Below are positions 8,412-16,813 of a DNA stretch of 64,000 nt, piece after piece (position 1 is the first letter of the stretch; each line of letters opens with the position of its first letter). Below the pieces are notes generated by a model. That model was not told the origin of the DNA and did no database searches. It saw only the letters and a program-made list of their open reading frames with translations. Origin of the DNA: Neptuniibacter sp. (GTDB lineage Bacteria > Pseudomonadota > Gammaproteobacteria > Pseudomonadales > Balneatricaceae). The DNA is taken from the NCBI RefSeq assembly GCF_024231755.1, contig NZ_JAAEQH010000270.1:27670-91669 (forward strand), in the 5' to 3' direction. Position numbers and translations under genes: made by a program.

Positions 8412-9404
8412 ATGTCGGATTCTCAATCTCCACATCCATTTGAGCGTTTAACACCTTCCTTTTTGATGGATGCCATAGAGACCAAAGGTTTCTGGTGTGA
8501 TGGTCGTACCTTCCCGTTAAACAGCTACGAAAACCGGGTGTATCAGGTTGGGATTGAAGAGAAAGAACCGGTAATTGCTAAGTTCTACCGCCCTGAGCGT
8601 TGGAGCAGAGAGCAGATCCTTGAGGAGCAGGCGTTTTGTTTCGAATTGGAAGAACAGGAACTGCCCGTAGTTACTCCACTGAAGGATGAAAGTGGCGAAA
8701 CCCTGTTTGAGTATCAGGGCTTTATGTTCTCACTGTTCCCCCGCAAAGGTGGACATGCGCCGGAACTGGATAATATGGATAACCTGTTTATCCTCGGTCG
8801 TTTGCTTGGCCGGATGCACCGAGTTGGCAGCGTGAAACCTTTCCAGCACCGACCGGAGATCAATAGCCAGAATTTCGGCCATGAGAGTGCAGCCTTTATC
8901 AGTGAGCACTTTATCCCGGCAGAGTTGAAACCCGCTTACGACTCATTGACCCGAGATATTCTACAGGCAGTTGATGAGATCACAGCCAACTGTAGTAACG
9001 TCCAGAAAATACGGGTTCATGGCGATTGTCATTCCGGCAATCTGCTATGGCGTGATGATGCACCGCACTTTGTTGATTTCGACGATGCGCGTATGGCCCC
9101 GGCGATGCAGGATATCTGGATGTTGCTGTCAGGTGACCGACATGAGCAAATCGCTCAGTTGTCAGAGATTGTGGATGGCTACAATGAATTTCATGATTTC
9201 CAAAGTCGAGAGCTGCAACTGATCGAAGTGCTACGTACGCTGCGTATTATGCATTACAGTGCCTGGTTAGCACGCCGCTGGGAAGATCCCGCTTTCCCTC
9301 ATAGCTTCAGTTGGTTTAATACCGTGAAATACTGGAGTGAGCATATTCTTGAACTGCGTGAGCAGATGGCGCTGTTGCAGGAATCACCGCTTACATTGAT
9401 GTAG
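8412..9404 (+). CDS. srkA: Stress response Ser/Thr protein kinase SrkA
   Basis: 330-residue cytoplasmic kinase of the YihE/SrkA branch of the aminoglycoside-phosphotransferase/RIO fold, close to the E. coli length (328). The catalytic loop [11 protein letters not shown] lies near residues 203-213 and the metal-binding DFDDAR near 222. The N-lobe carries [26 protein letters not shown] with the ATP-binding Lys. In E. coli it counteracts programmed death after stress. The start ATG at 8412 is close to the family consensus N-terminus. Confidence 0.9.
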   Translation: MSDSQSPHPFERLTPSFLMDAIETKGFWCDGRTFPLNSYENRVYQVGIEEKEPVIAKFYRPERWSREQILEEQAFCFELEEQELPVVTPLKDESGETLFEYQGFMFSLFPRKGGHAPELDNMDNLFILGRLLGRMHRVGSVKPFQHRPEINSQNFGHESAAFISEHFIPAELKPAYDSLTRDILQAVDEITANCSNVQKIRVHGDCHSGNLLWRDDAPHFVDFDDARMAPAMQDIWMLLSGDRHEQIAQLSEIVDGYNEFHDFQSRELQLIEVLRTLRIMHYSAWLARRWEDPAFPHSFSWFNTVKYWSEHILELREQMALLQESPLTLM

Positions 9405-9448
9405 ATATGATTTGTTAAGCCAGCTTAAGCTGGCTCTTGTTAGTGATA

Positions 9449-9464
9449 CTGTTTTTATATACAG
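9449..9464 (+). promoter_or_regulatory. LexA (SOS) box upstream of topB
   Basis: CTGTTTTTATATACAG matches the LexA consensus CTGT-N8-ACAG perfectly with an AT-rich centre. It lies 7 bases before the topB ATG, so bound LexA would block transcription or initiation. No Shine-Dalgarno sequence fits between the box and the start codon. It suggests that topB, and the alkylation-repair gene originally downstream, were damage-inducible. Confidence 0.75.
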
Positions 9465-9471
9465 TATCGCA

Positions 9472-10067
9472 ATGATTCTCTATATCGCTGAAAAACCAAG
9501 TCTTGGTCGTGCTATTGCCGATGTCCTGCCTAAACCTCACAAAAAAGAGGACGGTTGTATTCGTGCGGCTAACGGTGATGTAGTCAGTTGGTGCTTTGGT
9601 CACCTACTGGAGCTTGCAGAACCGGATCAGTACGATCCGCTTTATAAAGCCTGGAAGCTTGAACATCTCCCCATTATTCCTGAACAGTGGCAACTCAAAC
9701 CCAAGAGCAAAACCCGTAAACAGATTGCCTTACTACGTAAATTAACCAAAGAAGCTGACCAGATTGTTCATGCCGGTGATCCGGACCGCGAAGGGCAGTT
9801 GCTGGTGGATGAGGTCATCTCTTATCTAAAGGTTCCGGATTACAAACGTAAGGCGATGAAGCGCTGTTTGATCAGTGACCTTAACCCTGCGGCAGTTAAA
9901 CGGGCGATCAGCCAGTTACGGGAAAACAGAGAGTTTATTGCTTTATCAACCTCCGCTCTGGCTCGCAGCCGCGCCGATTGGTTGTACGGTATAAACCTGA
10001 CCCGTGCTTTTACGCTGCAGGGAAAGAGTGCTGGATATGGAGGTGTTCTATCCGTTGGAAGGGTGCA
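9472..10067 (+). pseudogene. topB: topB 5' fragment (DNA topoisomerase III, split by the island)
   Basis: Encodes the first ~198 residues of topoisomerase III: the Toprim domain with [11 protein letters not shown] near 5 and the metal-binding GDPDREGQ near 103. Homology stops at VGRVQ, where the island begins, and the frame runs on for about ten foreign residues to a stop at 10096-10098. The catalytic tyrosine (in ITYPRSD) lies in the other half at 40382-41709, so this fragment cannot relax DNA alone. The start is ATG 9472, from alignment with the intact island copy; an upstream in-frame ATG at 9412 lies before the LexA box and is unlikely. Enough coding sequence remains to make a stable Toprim fragment, but that is speculation. 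Confidence 0.9.
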
Positions 10068-10072
10068 ATTTT

Positions 10073-10096
10073 CCTTTCTCAATCTTTTGTGTCAAT
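10073..10096 (+). repeat. Left-end inverted repeat of the island
   Basis: Two blocks, CCTTTCT (10073-10079) and TCTTTTGTGTCAAT (10083-10096), are both present in inverted orientation at the right end (AGAAAGG 40367-40373 and ATTGACACAAAAGA 40339-40352). They are likely recombinase-binding arms of the attachment site. Confidence 0.75.
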
Positions 10097-10219
10097 AATA
10101 AATAACTACTTGTTTATTATAGTATTTGTTTGAAACTTTTGCTCGGTTTGATATTGACACTTGTCAAGGTCTTGTTGAGCTGGAGTTTTAGGTTTACTAA
10201 AAGGCAAAAGAGGAATGGT

Positions 10220-12547
10220 ATGCTCAGAATTTCTGACTTAAGAGATTATAAAAAGCCGACGACATTGGATACGACTTTGAGAGATGCTCTACTTGAAGCG
10301 TTACAAAAAAAGAAAAGCATTGATAGATCTAAAGCAATGTCTTTTTTGTTGTACTTAGAAGTATTTCTTGACTGTTATGACCGAAAGCTATCCTTCGTCG
10401 ACCTTAATCTGAATCTAAATAAATTGTTTTCAGATTTTTTTGCGTTTGTTAACTTGTATTTTGATTTATCTCTTGGTGGAAAATATTCAGTTATTTATAA
10501 GATGTCAGATGCTATCTTTATAGTATGTGATCAAAATAAAATAAAACGTCCTTTTTTAGAAACAGCATTCTCTCGTTCAATTTCACCAGGCATGAAAGGA
10601 TGTATTTCTGATTTTCAACATGAAAGTTTGAATGGGGATAAAATAAAGTATTATGAGGGATGGTATGCAGAGTCCTCTGATTACATACAAGTAAAATTGT
10701 ACCTGCATAGGTTTTATCTTCATTTTGGTGATTCTTTAACAGAGACTTTATTTCAGTCTATGAAGGATTACTATCGTAAATACCCCGGTTCAACAGTTAA
10801 ATATAAAGCTAAAGTTTTTGTTAAGTTTTTAGATGCTTTAATCCTTCTTTTCAAAGGGGAAGGTGATTTCTATAAAGGGGGGGAGGCTAGAAATGTTACC
10901 TCAACTGTTGAGCAGATTTTTATTTTTTCAAAGTTAGATGCCAAAATGAAAGGTAATGACCTTAGGTATTTTTACAAAGAATGGGCGTCTATTGTTAAGC
11001 TTGTAAACGATATTCTTATAAGTTCAGAGATTTGGGATAAGCCTTTATACGATTTTATTGTTCCTGAATTTAAGTCTGCGTCTAAGGGATTTAAAACGCA
11101 TAGAAAGCTTGTTGATGGAAATTTATACTCAAGTAAGCTAATAACAGATATACCGCTTTCATATACTGACAAAAAAGCAATGTCCAGCCTCTTGATTAGC
11201 CTTGATAATGACATATCCCATGTTGTAAATGCTGCCAGAAGGGCAGTCGATAAAATCATGCAGGGATATCATATGAGGCTTAAAAATGCAGCTGAAGGTA
11301 GCGCAAGGCCTGAGACAAAAAACCATTATAGAGATGCTAACTATGTTGATGTTTATGATGATAGGAATCAGTGCGCTAATTGGGAGAAGTATAATTATTA
11401 CCTGGAACCAAATGATGTCGTTGTGAGTACTTTTCTTGGAGTTAAGGGTAAGACAGATAAGTTTGTTGATGCTTATTCTATAATTCAAAATGGTATGTTT
11501 TATCCCTTTTTATATTTGTTGATTTATGAGCATCCTATTATTACAAATTCATGGTTAGAAACTTTTCAGATTTATGATAAACACGGTAACCAAGTTGGAT
11601 TCATAGAAAGTAATAATAGCTCTCTTGCAATCGGTTATAAGCCGCGCAGGTCTGCGCCTTATTCTGAGCAAAAAATAGTTCTTAATGATACTTCAAAGTA
11701 TCTATTTGACTGCTTGATTAAATTAACTGGACAGGCTCGAGAATATTTGAAGAGCCATAATGATAATGCCTATAGGTATCTTCTGATATCCGGGGCTGGT
11801 CTGGGTAGGCCGGCTAAAATTAAAAACTTAAGATCGCAAAAGGTATTTGTAAACTCGTGCTTAAATAAGTTTTTATTAGAGCCATCAGACTATGCAGACA
11901 TAACAAGAGCAGAGGTAATACTTTCTAATCTTACTCTACCTAAATTTAGAGCTAGTCGGGCTATTCAGATTTACATGAAAACGAATAGTATCGAAGCTAT
12001 ATCTGAAGCTCTAGGTCATAAAAAACCATGTCCAAGATTGCTTGAACGTTATCTACCTGATCCAGTATTAAAATATTTTCAGGATAGATGGATACGAATT
12101 TTTCAAAACGCAATTATTTATGAGGCAATGAAGGATAGTGTTTTTTTATTTGATTCGATTGATATTAGTGAGAATGATTTGGAGGAGTTCTTAAAAAATC
12201 ATAGGCTTGAGCCACTTCCCAATCATATTGTAAATGGCCAATTAGAAGATTTATCTTTCCTTGAAGAAGATAGTAAAGCTAAAGATTCAAGAATAATAAT
12301 ACCGCTATCAGAATCATTGCTAATATCACTTAAATGTATAGTTAAATTGGTTGATGATCATAAAGACGGTATGCCTGCATTGACCAAAACTGCTTTGCAG
12401 TGGTTTAAAACGGCTAAATTTGTCAGTAAATCTCTTGAAGAATCCAAAATTGCTAAATTTGATCCTGAAATAAGTAAAATTGTTCAAGCTTCTGATGATA
12501 TAGAACCGTTTGTAAGTAAGTTTAGGAGGGCTGTGTATGAGAGGTGA
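10220..12547 (+). CDS. Large divergent tyrosine-recombinase-like protein at island edge
   Basis: 775-residue protein from ATG 10220, chosen because GAGGA lies five bases upstream; an in-frame reading further upstream would add 30 hydrophobic, unlikely residues. The C-terminal region has a degenerate DNA-breaking/rejoining pattern: GRPAKIKNLR (candidate first Arg), KFRASRAIQIY in place of HxxR, then ISEALGHKKPCPRLLERYLPD with the LGH...Y spacing of tyrosine recombinases. The N-terminal two thirds is unrecognised. Its stop overlaps the next recombinase gene, so all four left-end genes form one operon. It is probably an accessory recombinase or attachment-site binding subunit of the mobile element. 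It is the fourth protein beside the trio, and I do not know a name for it. Confidence 0.6.
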   Translation: MLRISDLRDYKKPTTLDTTLRDALLEALQKKKSIDRSKAMSFLLYLEVFLDCYDRKLSFVDLNLNLNKLFSDFFAFVNLYFDLSLGGKYSVIYKMSDAIFIVCDQNKIKRPFLETAFSRSISPGMKGCISDFQHESLNGDKIKYYEGWYAESSDYIQVKLYLHRFYLHFGDSLTETLFQSMKDYYRKYPGSTVKYKAKVFVKFLDALILLFKGEGDFYKGGEARNVTSTVEQIFIFSKLDAKMKGNDLRYFYKEWASIVKLVNDILISSEIWDKPLYDFIVPEFKSASKGFKTHRKLVDGNLYSSKLITDIPLSYTDKKAMSSLLISLDNDISHVVNAARRAVDKIMQGYHMRLKNAAEGSARPETKNHYRDANYVDVYDDRNQCANWEKYNYYLEPNDVVVSTFLGVKGKTDKFVDAYSIIQNGMFYPFLYLLIYEHPIITNSWLETFQIYDKHGNQVGFIESNNSSLAIGYKPRRSAPYSEQKIVLNDTSKYLFDCLIKLTGQAREYLKSHNDNAYRYLLISGAGLGRPAKIKNLRSQKVFVNSCLNKFLLEPSDYADITRAEVILSNLTLPKFRASRAIQIYMKTNSIEAISEALGHKKPCPRLLERYLPDPVLKYFQDRWIRIFQNAIIYEAMKDSVFLFDSIDISENDLEEFLKNHRLEPLPNHIVNGQLEDLSFLEEDSKAKDSRIIIPLSESLLISLKCIVKLVDDHKDGMPALTKTALQWFKTAKFVSKSLEESKIAKFDPEISKIVQASDDIEPFVSKFRRAVYER

Positions 12548-14828
12548 ATATATCAATAATACACCGGCTAGTTTATTAAATGATATTGAGCTTGAGTCTT
12601 TAAAAAATCGTCTTTCTGAAATGAGCATATCAAAAAGGTCAGAACTGTTAGAAGTGCTCTCAGAGGATGAGATTTTTAGAGAAGATATAACTAAGCCGTT
12701 TTGGAACCTTTCAGAGTATTCTGATGAAATTTGGGTATGTGACCTTAAAAAGAAACAAGAATTTATAATAAATTTTCGGGTCATGCTCGATGATGGTTCA
12801 CTTTTAGTGGACAAAAAAAACTATAAATTATTGCAGACATTTAAGTTCTTTCTTTGTGCTTTGACTTCTCGAAGGTACAACGGTGGAAGATATTCTAAAT
12901 GGTCTAATGTCTACAGAAGATTTAAGACAGGTCTCATCATCTTGGATGCATTTCTGACTCGTTCGAAGGAGTTACGCCTTGGCTCTTATGGATTAAGCTT
13001 CACAGGTAGAAATGAAGTTCTTTCAATGATGAGTGAAATCCATAACGGGGGAGGGAGTGTTGGTGCGTACCGCGTCTTTGAAAGGTTAACAGATTTCTTA
13101 AGGCACAAGTCCCGATCTATTGAAAAATCAGAACTAGATAGGTTCATGAAAGAGTACCCAGGTATCGGATGGGTTTCAGAAGATAAATATTTAAATCTCA
13201 ATTACGAAGAACTAATAAGGGCTAGGGTTTGGCTTTTAAAAAATGGTTTTTTTACCAGTCCGGAGGCAAGTGGCATATCTGGGAATCTGATAACTAAGGC
13301 TTTATACAATGAGGTTTTTAGTAATAATATTTTAACTCCATTTAACACACCAATACCGCCAGAACTTAGAATTACTCCACTAAAAAGGCAACTGACAGAG
13401 TATGATGCTGTTCCCGTTTTATCAAATTGTAATGATGATAAATTGTCAGTTAGCTCTTTAGATAAGTATGTATATGTTTTCAAAAAACTTTCCGTGTGCT
13501 CTGGAGATGGATTCAGTCAATTTTTAGATGATAATGCTTTCGACTTTACCAGTAGCGATATCATGTGTGGTGTTAATGGAGCATTGCGTGAAGGGCGCTT
13601 TAGAACGATTCCATCCACTGTTGTATTTGAGGCTATACGCAATGGGTTTGAGTTCAGTTTTAAATATGCAGATGCGATTCTCAAAGCTATTTATATGTGT
13701 TTTGAGAAATATAAATCTGAAACAGTTTCCAGCCTATGTTACGAAGATTTGAATCATCTTCTAAGTGGGAAGCTTCCAGCCTGTTTAAAAGAGTCTGGTT
13801 GTAAAAGTTACTCTGTTATCAATCATCGTAAAGGTGACTTGTCGACATTTCAAAGAATTAGAGCGAATTGGGGCTTAGTTGAGCTATATGAAGTACTTCT
13901 CGGGGCTGTCTTCGTTGTGCTAGGCAGTGTAGCTGCCCGTAGGCAAGGTGAAATAGTTGATTTGCACATTGATTCATTAGTTCCTTGTATCGATCCATAT
14001 CTCCCAGAAAATCATAATACAGACTTTTACATCTCCTTTTATAACCGTAAATCTGGTGATGATACTGAACGTGAGAGGCTATCGAGGCCTATACCTAGAT
14101 CCGTAGCTGGGTTGATATGGAAGCTAATAGCCTTCAAAAAGTTGCTTATTAAAAACTCATTAATTGAAGAAAACCATGGGCTTTGGTTTCTTTTAAAAAA
14201 ATCAACCATAGCTGAAAAGAACTTCAACTTCGCTATGTCTAATTCATGCATTAATACTTTCTGTGACTACTTCGAAACACCAACGATACAAGGCCCAGAT
14301 GGTAAGACATATCGCTATTACATTAGACAGCATCAGCTACGTCGCTTCTTTGCGATGGCTTTTTTCTGGGGCTCAGGATATGAAGGGCTTGGAACTTTAA
14401 GGTACTTTCTTGGGCATACTGATACGGAACACTTATATCGGTACATCACTGAAAATGTTCCAGGCACGGTTTTGAAGGGGGTGCAAGCTCAGCGTATTTT
14501 GTATGGTCTCAGTAATGATGATATTGAAAACACTGAAGGTCTCCGAAAGCTTTTAATGCAACGGTTTGGTGTGTCGGATGTTGAGATAAGATCTATTCAA
14601 GAGTGCATTGAATTTCTTGAGGATGATTGCAATGAAGGATTCATTGAAACAGCACCGCACATTAATGAGCTGAAACATCAGCTTGAGTCGAATATCTATC
14701 AGCTATTAGCAGAAGAAACGATAGTGCTAGAACCCCATTTTATGAAGATTGAGAATGTTGATGGTGATGTTATTAGTAAAGTTCATTTAACTTTGATCAT
14801 TAAGGAAGATATGGATGAAGCAGATTGA
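12537..14828 (+). CDS. gmtZ: Tyrosine recombinase, GmtZ-like integrase
   Basis: 763-residue recombinase with the catalytic set visible: first Arg in SVAARRQGEIVDL near 467, HQLRR (H599, R602), GHTD (H627) and nucleophile Tyr636 in HLYRYI. Large N-terminal regions precede the catalytic domain, as in the long TnpB-type recombinases of Tn554-like elements. AGGAGG lies seven bases before ATG 12537, which overlaps the end of the previous gene. The 3' end overlaps the small gene at 14815. By size and position it fits the integrase GmtZ of Gamma-Mobile-Trio islands. The tyrosine-recombinase call is firm; the gmtZ name is from memory. Confidence 0.7.
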   Translation: MRGEYINNTPASLLNDIELESLKNRLSEMSISKRSELLEVLSEDEIFREDITKPFWNLSEYSDEIWVCDLKKKQEFIINFRVMLDDGSLLVDKKNYKLLQTFKFFLCALTSRRYNGGRYSKWSNVYRRFKTGLIILDAFLTRSKELRLGSYGLSFTGRNEVLSMMSEIHNGGGSVGAYRVFERLTDFLRHKSRSIEKSELDRFMKEYPGIGWVSEDKYLNLNYEELIRARVWLLKNGFFTSPEASGISGNLITKALYNEVFSNNILTPFNTPIPPELRITPLKRQLTEYDAVPVLSNCNDDKLSVSSLDKYVYVFKKLSVCSGDGFSQFLDDNAFDFTSSDIMCGVNGALREGRFRTIPSTVVFEAIRNGFEFSFKYADAILKAIYMCFEKYKSETVSSLCYEDLNHLLSGKLPACLKESGCKSYSVINHRKGDLSTFQRIRANWGLVELYEVLLGAVFVVLGSVAARRQGEIVDLHIDSLVPCIDPYLPENHNTDFYISFYNRKSGDDTERERLSRPIPRSVAGLIWKLIAFKKLLIKNSLIEENHGLWFLLKKSTIAEKNFNFAMSNSCINTFCDYFETPTIQGPDGKTYRYYIRQHQLRRFFAMAFFWGSGYEGLGTLRYFLGHTDTEHLYRYITENVPGTVLKGVQAQRILYGLSNDDIENTEGLRKLLMQRFGVSDVEIRSIQECIEFLEDDCNEGFIETAPHINELKHQLESNIYQLLAEETIVLEPHFMKIENVDGDVISKVHLTLIIKEDMDEAD

Positions 14829-15348
14829 TATTCGAACCAGGTCTGTAAAGTCTTTGGAAAACCTTTTGAAGAGTAGCGTTAGTGAGCCCGGTGCGTTTAC
14901 TGATAAGACAGAGTATTTAGCCGCTCTGAGATCCCAGAGAAAACTCGCAGCATACAGTGATGATGAGTTGGGTATTCAACCTTGTGCTTTGAATACACTT
15001 AAGGCACATGCAGATCATGCTTTAGATCAAGGCTATCAAGGGCTCGATCTGCTCCGAATAGCTGCAATTGAAGCTATAGAAAATGCAGTTGAAAGCCATA
15101 AGCAAAGTAACAAATCCACTAAAAGGGGGGCTTTAAACCTGCTAAAGCAGAAGGAAGCTGAATTGGATTTGTTGCGTCAGCAAAACATTCATCTGGTCTA
15201 TATCTGTCAGGAATTAAAACGACTGGCACAGCTTTATGCATCTAGTGGTGATGACACACTTAAAGCTATCTGTGACAAGGATATGAAGAGAATCAATACA
15301 TTACTTTCGATATCCTCGCCCATAGATGTCTCTAACGACAGAGGATAA
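14815..15348 (+). CDS. gmtX: GmtX-like small helical protein
   Basis: 177-residue soluble helical protein, rich in Leu/Ala/Gln/Lys, with a likely coiled coil at about 105-145 (LNLLKQKEAELDLLRQQNIHLVYICQELKRL; described here by position). It overlaps the upstream recombinase by 14 bases and is followed two bases later by the next recombinase, so it is translated with them. Tn554-type elements carry a similar small helical TnpC that helps direct the reaction; by analogy this may be a recombination accessory factor. Position between two recombinases fits GmtX of Gamma-Mobile-Trio islands. Confidence 0.65.
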   Translation: MKQIDIRTRSVKSLENLLKSSVSEPGAFTDKTEYLAALRSQRKLAAYSDDELGIQPCALNTLKAHADHALDQGYQGLDLLRIAAIEAIENAVESHKQSNKSTKRGALNLLKQKEAELDLLRQQNIHLVYICQELKRLAQLYASSGDDTLKAICDKDMKRINTLLSISSPIDVSNDRG

Positions 15349-15350
15349 AT

Positions 15351-16733
15351 ATGAGCAGGACTAAGCAGCTTTTAACCATAATGCCTTTAAGCACTCAGCT
15401 TCCGCATTATGTTGATAGCAGGAGCGGTGAAATTGTCTTTAGAGAGGCTTCTCACCTACCGTTTCTGTATTGGCCAAATGGTGTTCCTTGCATCGAAGCC
15501 AATGCATATATGCTTAAGTTATGGGAGAAAAACCTCAGCCGCAGGACAAGAGGGGGCACGATAGCCGCATATGCAAAAAACATATCACCTTTGATAAGGT
15601 TTTGTTTTGACAATCAGATAGGCTTTATTGGCCTAACTGATAACAGGTTTACGCAGTTTATTAACGGATTGAACGTAAAAAACCGGACCGGGAGCGTTGT
15701 TAGGACTACAAATACGATTCTCAATATTGGCCGGCGCTGTATCGACTTTCTGAATTTTGTTGGTGAGTTTCATGGACAAACGAATTTTATCGGTATTGAT
15801 AAATGCTCAATTATTGTGCACAAAAAGGAGTTTAAGATACGTTCAAAGTCTGGCCTACAAAGTAAGAGCTATTGGCACCATACATCTTTCCCTCAGCCGA
15901 GCCCGATTAAAAGAAGAAGCCCTATTAGCCGTAATGTTGTTAAGAAGCTAAAGCAAGCGGCCTTACAAACAGAAGATAGGCATATCAGACTTAGAAGAAA
16001 AGTTATGGTTTATGCGTATGAGGTCACGGGTGGAAGGCGGGTAGAGATAGCCCATTTAAAAGTAGCGGATATTGTTAAAGCACTAAAGTCTGATGATAGT
16101 TCACCGTTACTTGAAATGATTACGGCAAAAAAAGGGAACGCTAGGCTGATACCTGTGCCTCGTGGTTTCCTTCAAGAGTGCCTGTTCTATATCGACTTCT
16201 CAAGAAAACGGATTCTAAGGCATACGATCGGTTTGAAAAACGATCATGGATTCCTATTAATCAATCACCAAACAGGAAAACCTTTAACACCAGAGACCAT
16301 GACAGGTGAAATGAATCGTTTGTGCAAGTCAATGGAGATTGATTCTAGTCTGGGTCACGGCCATCTCTTTAGGCATGGGTATATTACAAGAATAATGGTT
16401 GATTTGATCAGTCGGCATAACATCAACAACAAAGATGAGTTTAGGCGGGCATTGCTTAATGTTGAGTCTCTTAAGCTAGAGCTCCAGCAATACACAGGTC
16501 ATCGAAATACCGCTTCATTGGATACTTATATCGATTTAGCTTTTCATGAAATCACAAACTACAAAGAAACCCTAGATGCGGTGATGCTCGCGAGATCTAC
16601 TGAAATGATGATTGATCAGCTTATGATGGTTACAGATGAAGCTGACTATCACGATGTTCTGACTAAGGATGCTATTGATAAAATGCAGGACATCATTTTT
16701 TCATTTCGAGAGAAAGTTTTAGTCTCGAATTAA
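15351..16733 (+). CDS. gmtY: Tyrosine recombinase, GmtY-like
   Basis: 460-residue canonical tyrosine site-specific recombinase. An N-terminal SAM-like core-binding domain (about 50-150) is followed by a catalytic domain with Arg229 in VTGGRRVEI, the beta-hairpin Lys in ITAKKGNARLIPV, HLFRHG (H338, R341), GHR (H384) and nucleophile Tyr393 (SLDTYIDLA). GAGGA precedes ATG 15351. All catalytic positions are intact, so it is the likeliest strand-cutting enzyme for the GTGCA crossover. Position and size fit GmtY of Gamma-Mobile-Trio islands. Confidence 0.75.
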   Translation: MSRTKQLLTIMPLSTQLPHYVDSRSGEIVFREASHLPFLYWPNGVPCIEANAYMLKLWEKNLSRRTRGGTIAAYAKNISPLIRFCFDNQIGFIGLTDNRFTQFINGLNVKNRTGSVVRTTNTILNIGRRCIDFLNFVGEFHGQTNFIGIDKCSIIVHKKEFKIRSKSGLQSKSYWHHTSFPQPSPIKRRSPISRNVVKKLKQAALQTEDRHIRLRRKVMVYAYEVTGGRRVEIAHLKVADIVKALKSDDSSPLLEMITAKKGNARLIPVPRGFLQECLFYIDFSRKRILRHTIGLKNDHGFLLINHQTGKPLTPETMTGEMNRLCKSMEIDSSLGHGHLFRHGYITRIMVDLISRHNINNKDEFRRALLNVESLKLELQQYTGHRNTASLDTYIDLAFHEITNYKETLDAVMLARSTEMMIDQLMMVTDEADYHDVLTKDAIDKMQDIIFSFREKVLVSN

Positions 16734-16813
16734 TGTTCTAAACCCTGAAATTACCAAGTCTGCATGGCGATCATGAATGCAGCAATCATCAAGCTATCGG
16801 TTAGGTTCCTAGA

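Noticed and set aside
9412..9471. Upstream in-frame ATG extension of topB
   Set aside because: It would put the LexA box inside the coding sequence and adds residues absent from the intact copy.
12326..12814. Minus-strand ORF of 162 residues inside the recombinase genes
   Set aside because: It is antisense to two genes with clear motifs, has no recognisable domain and no ribosome site.
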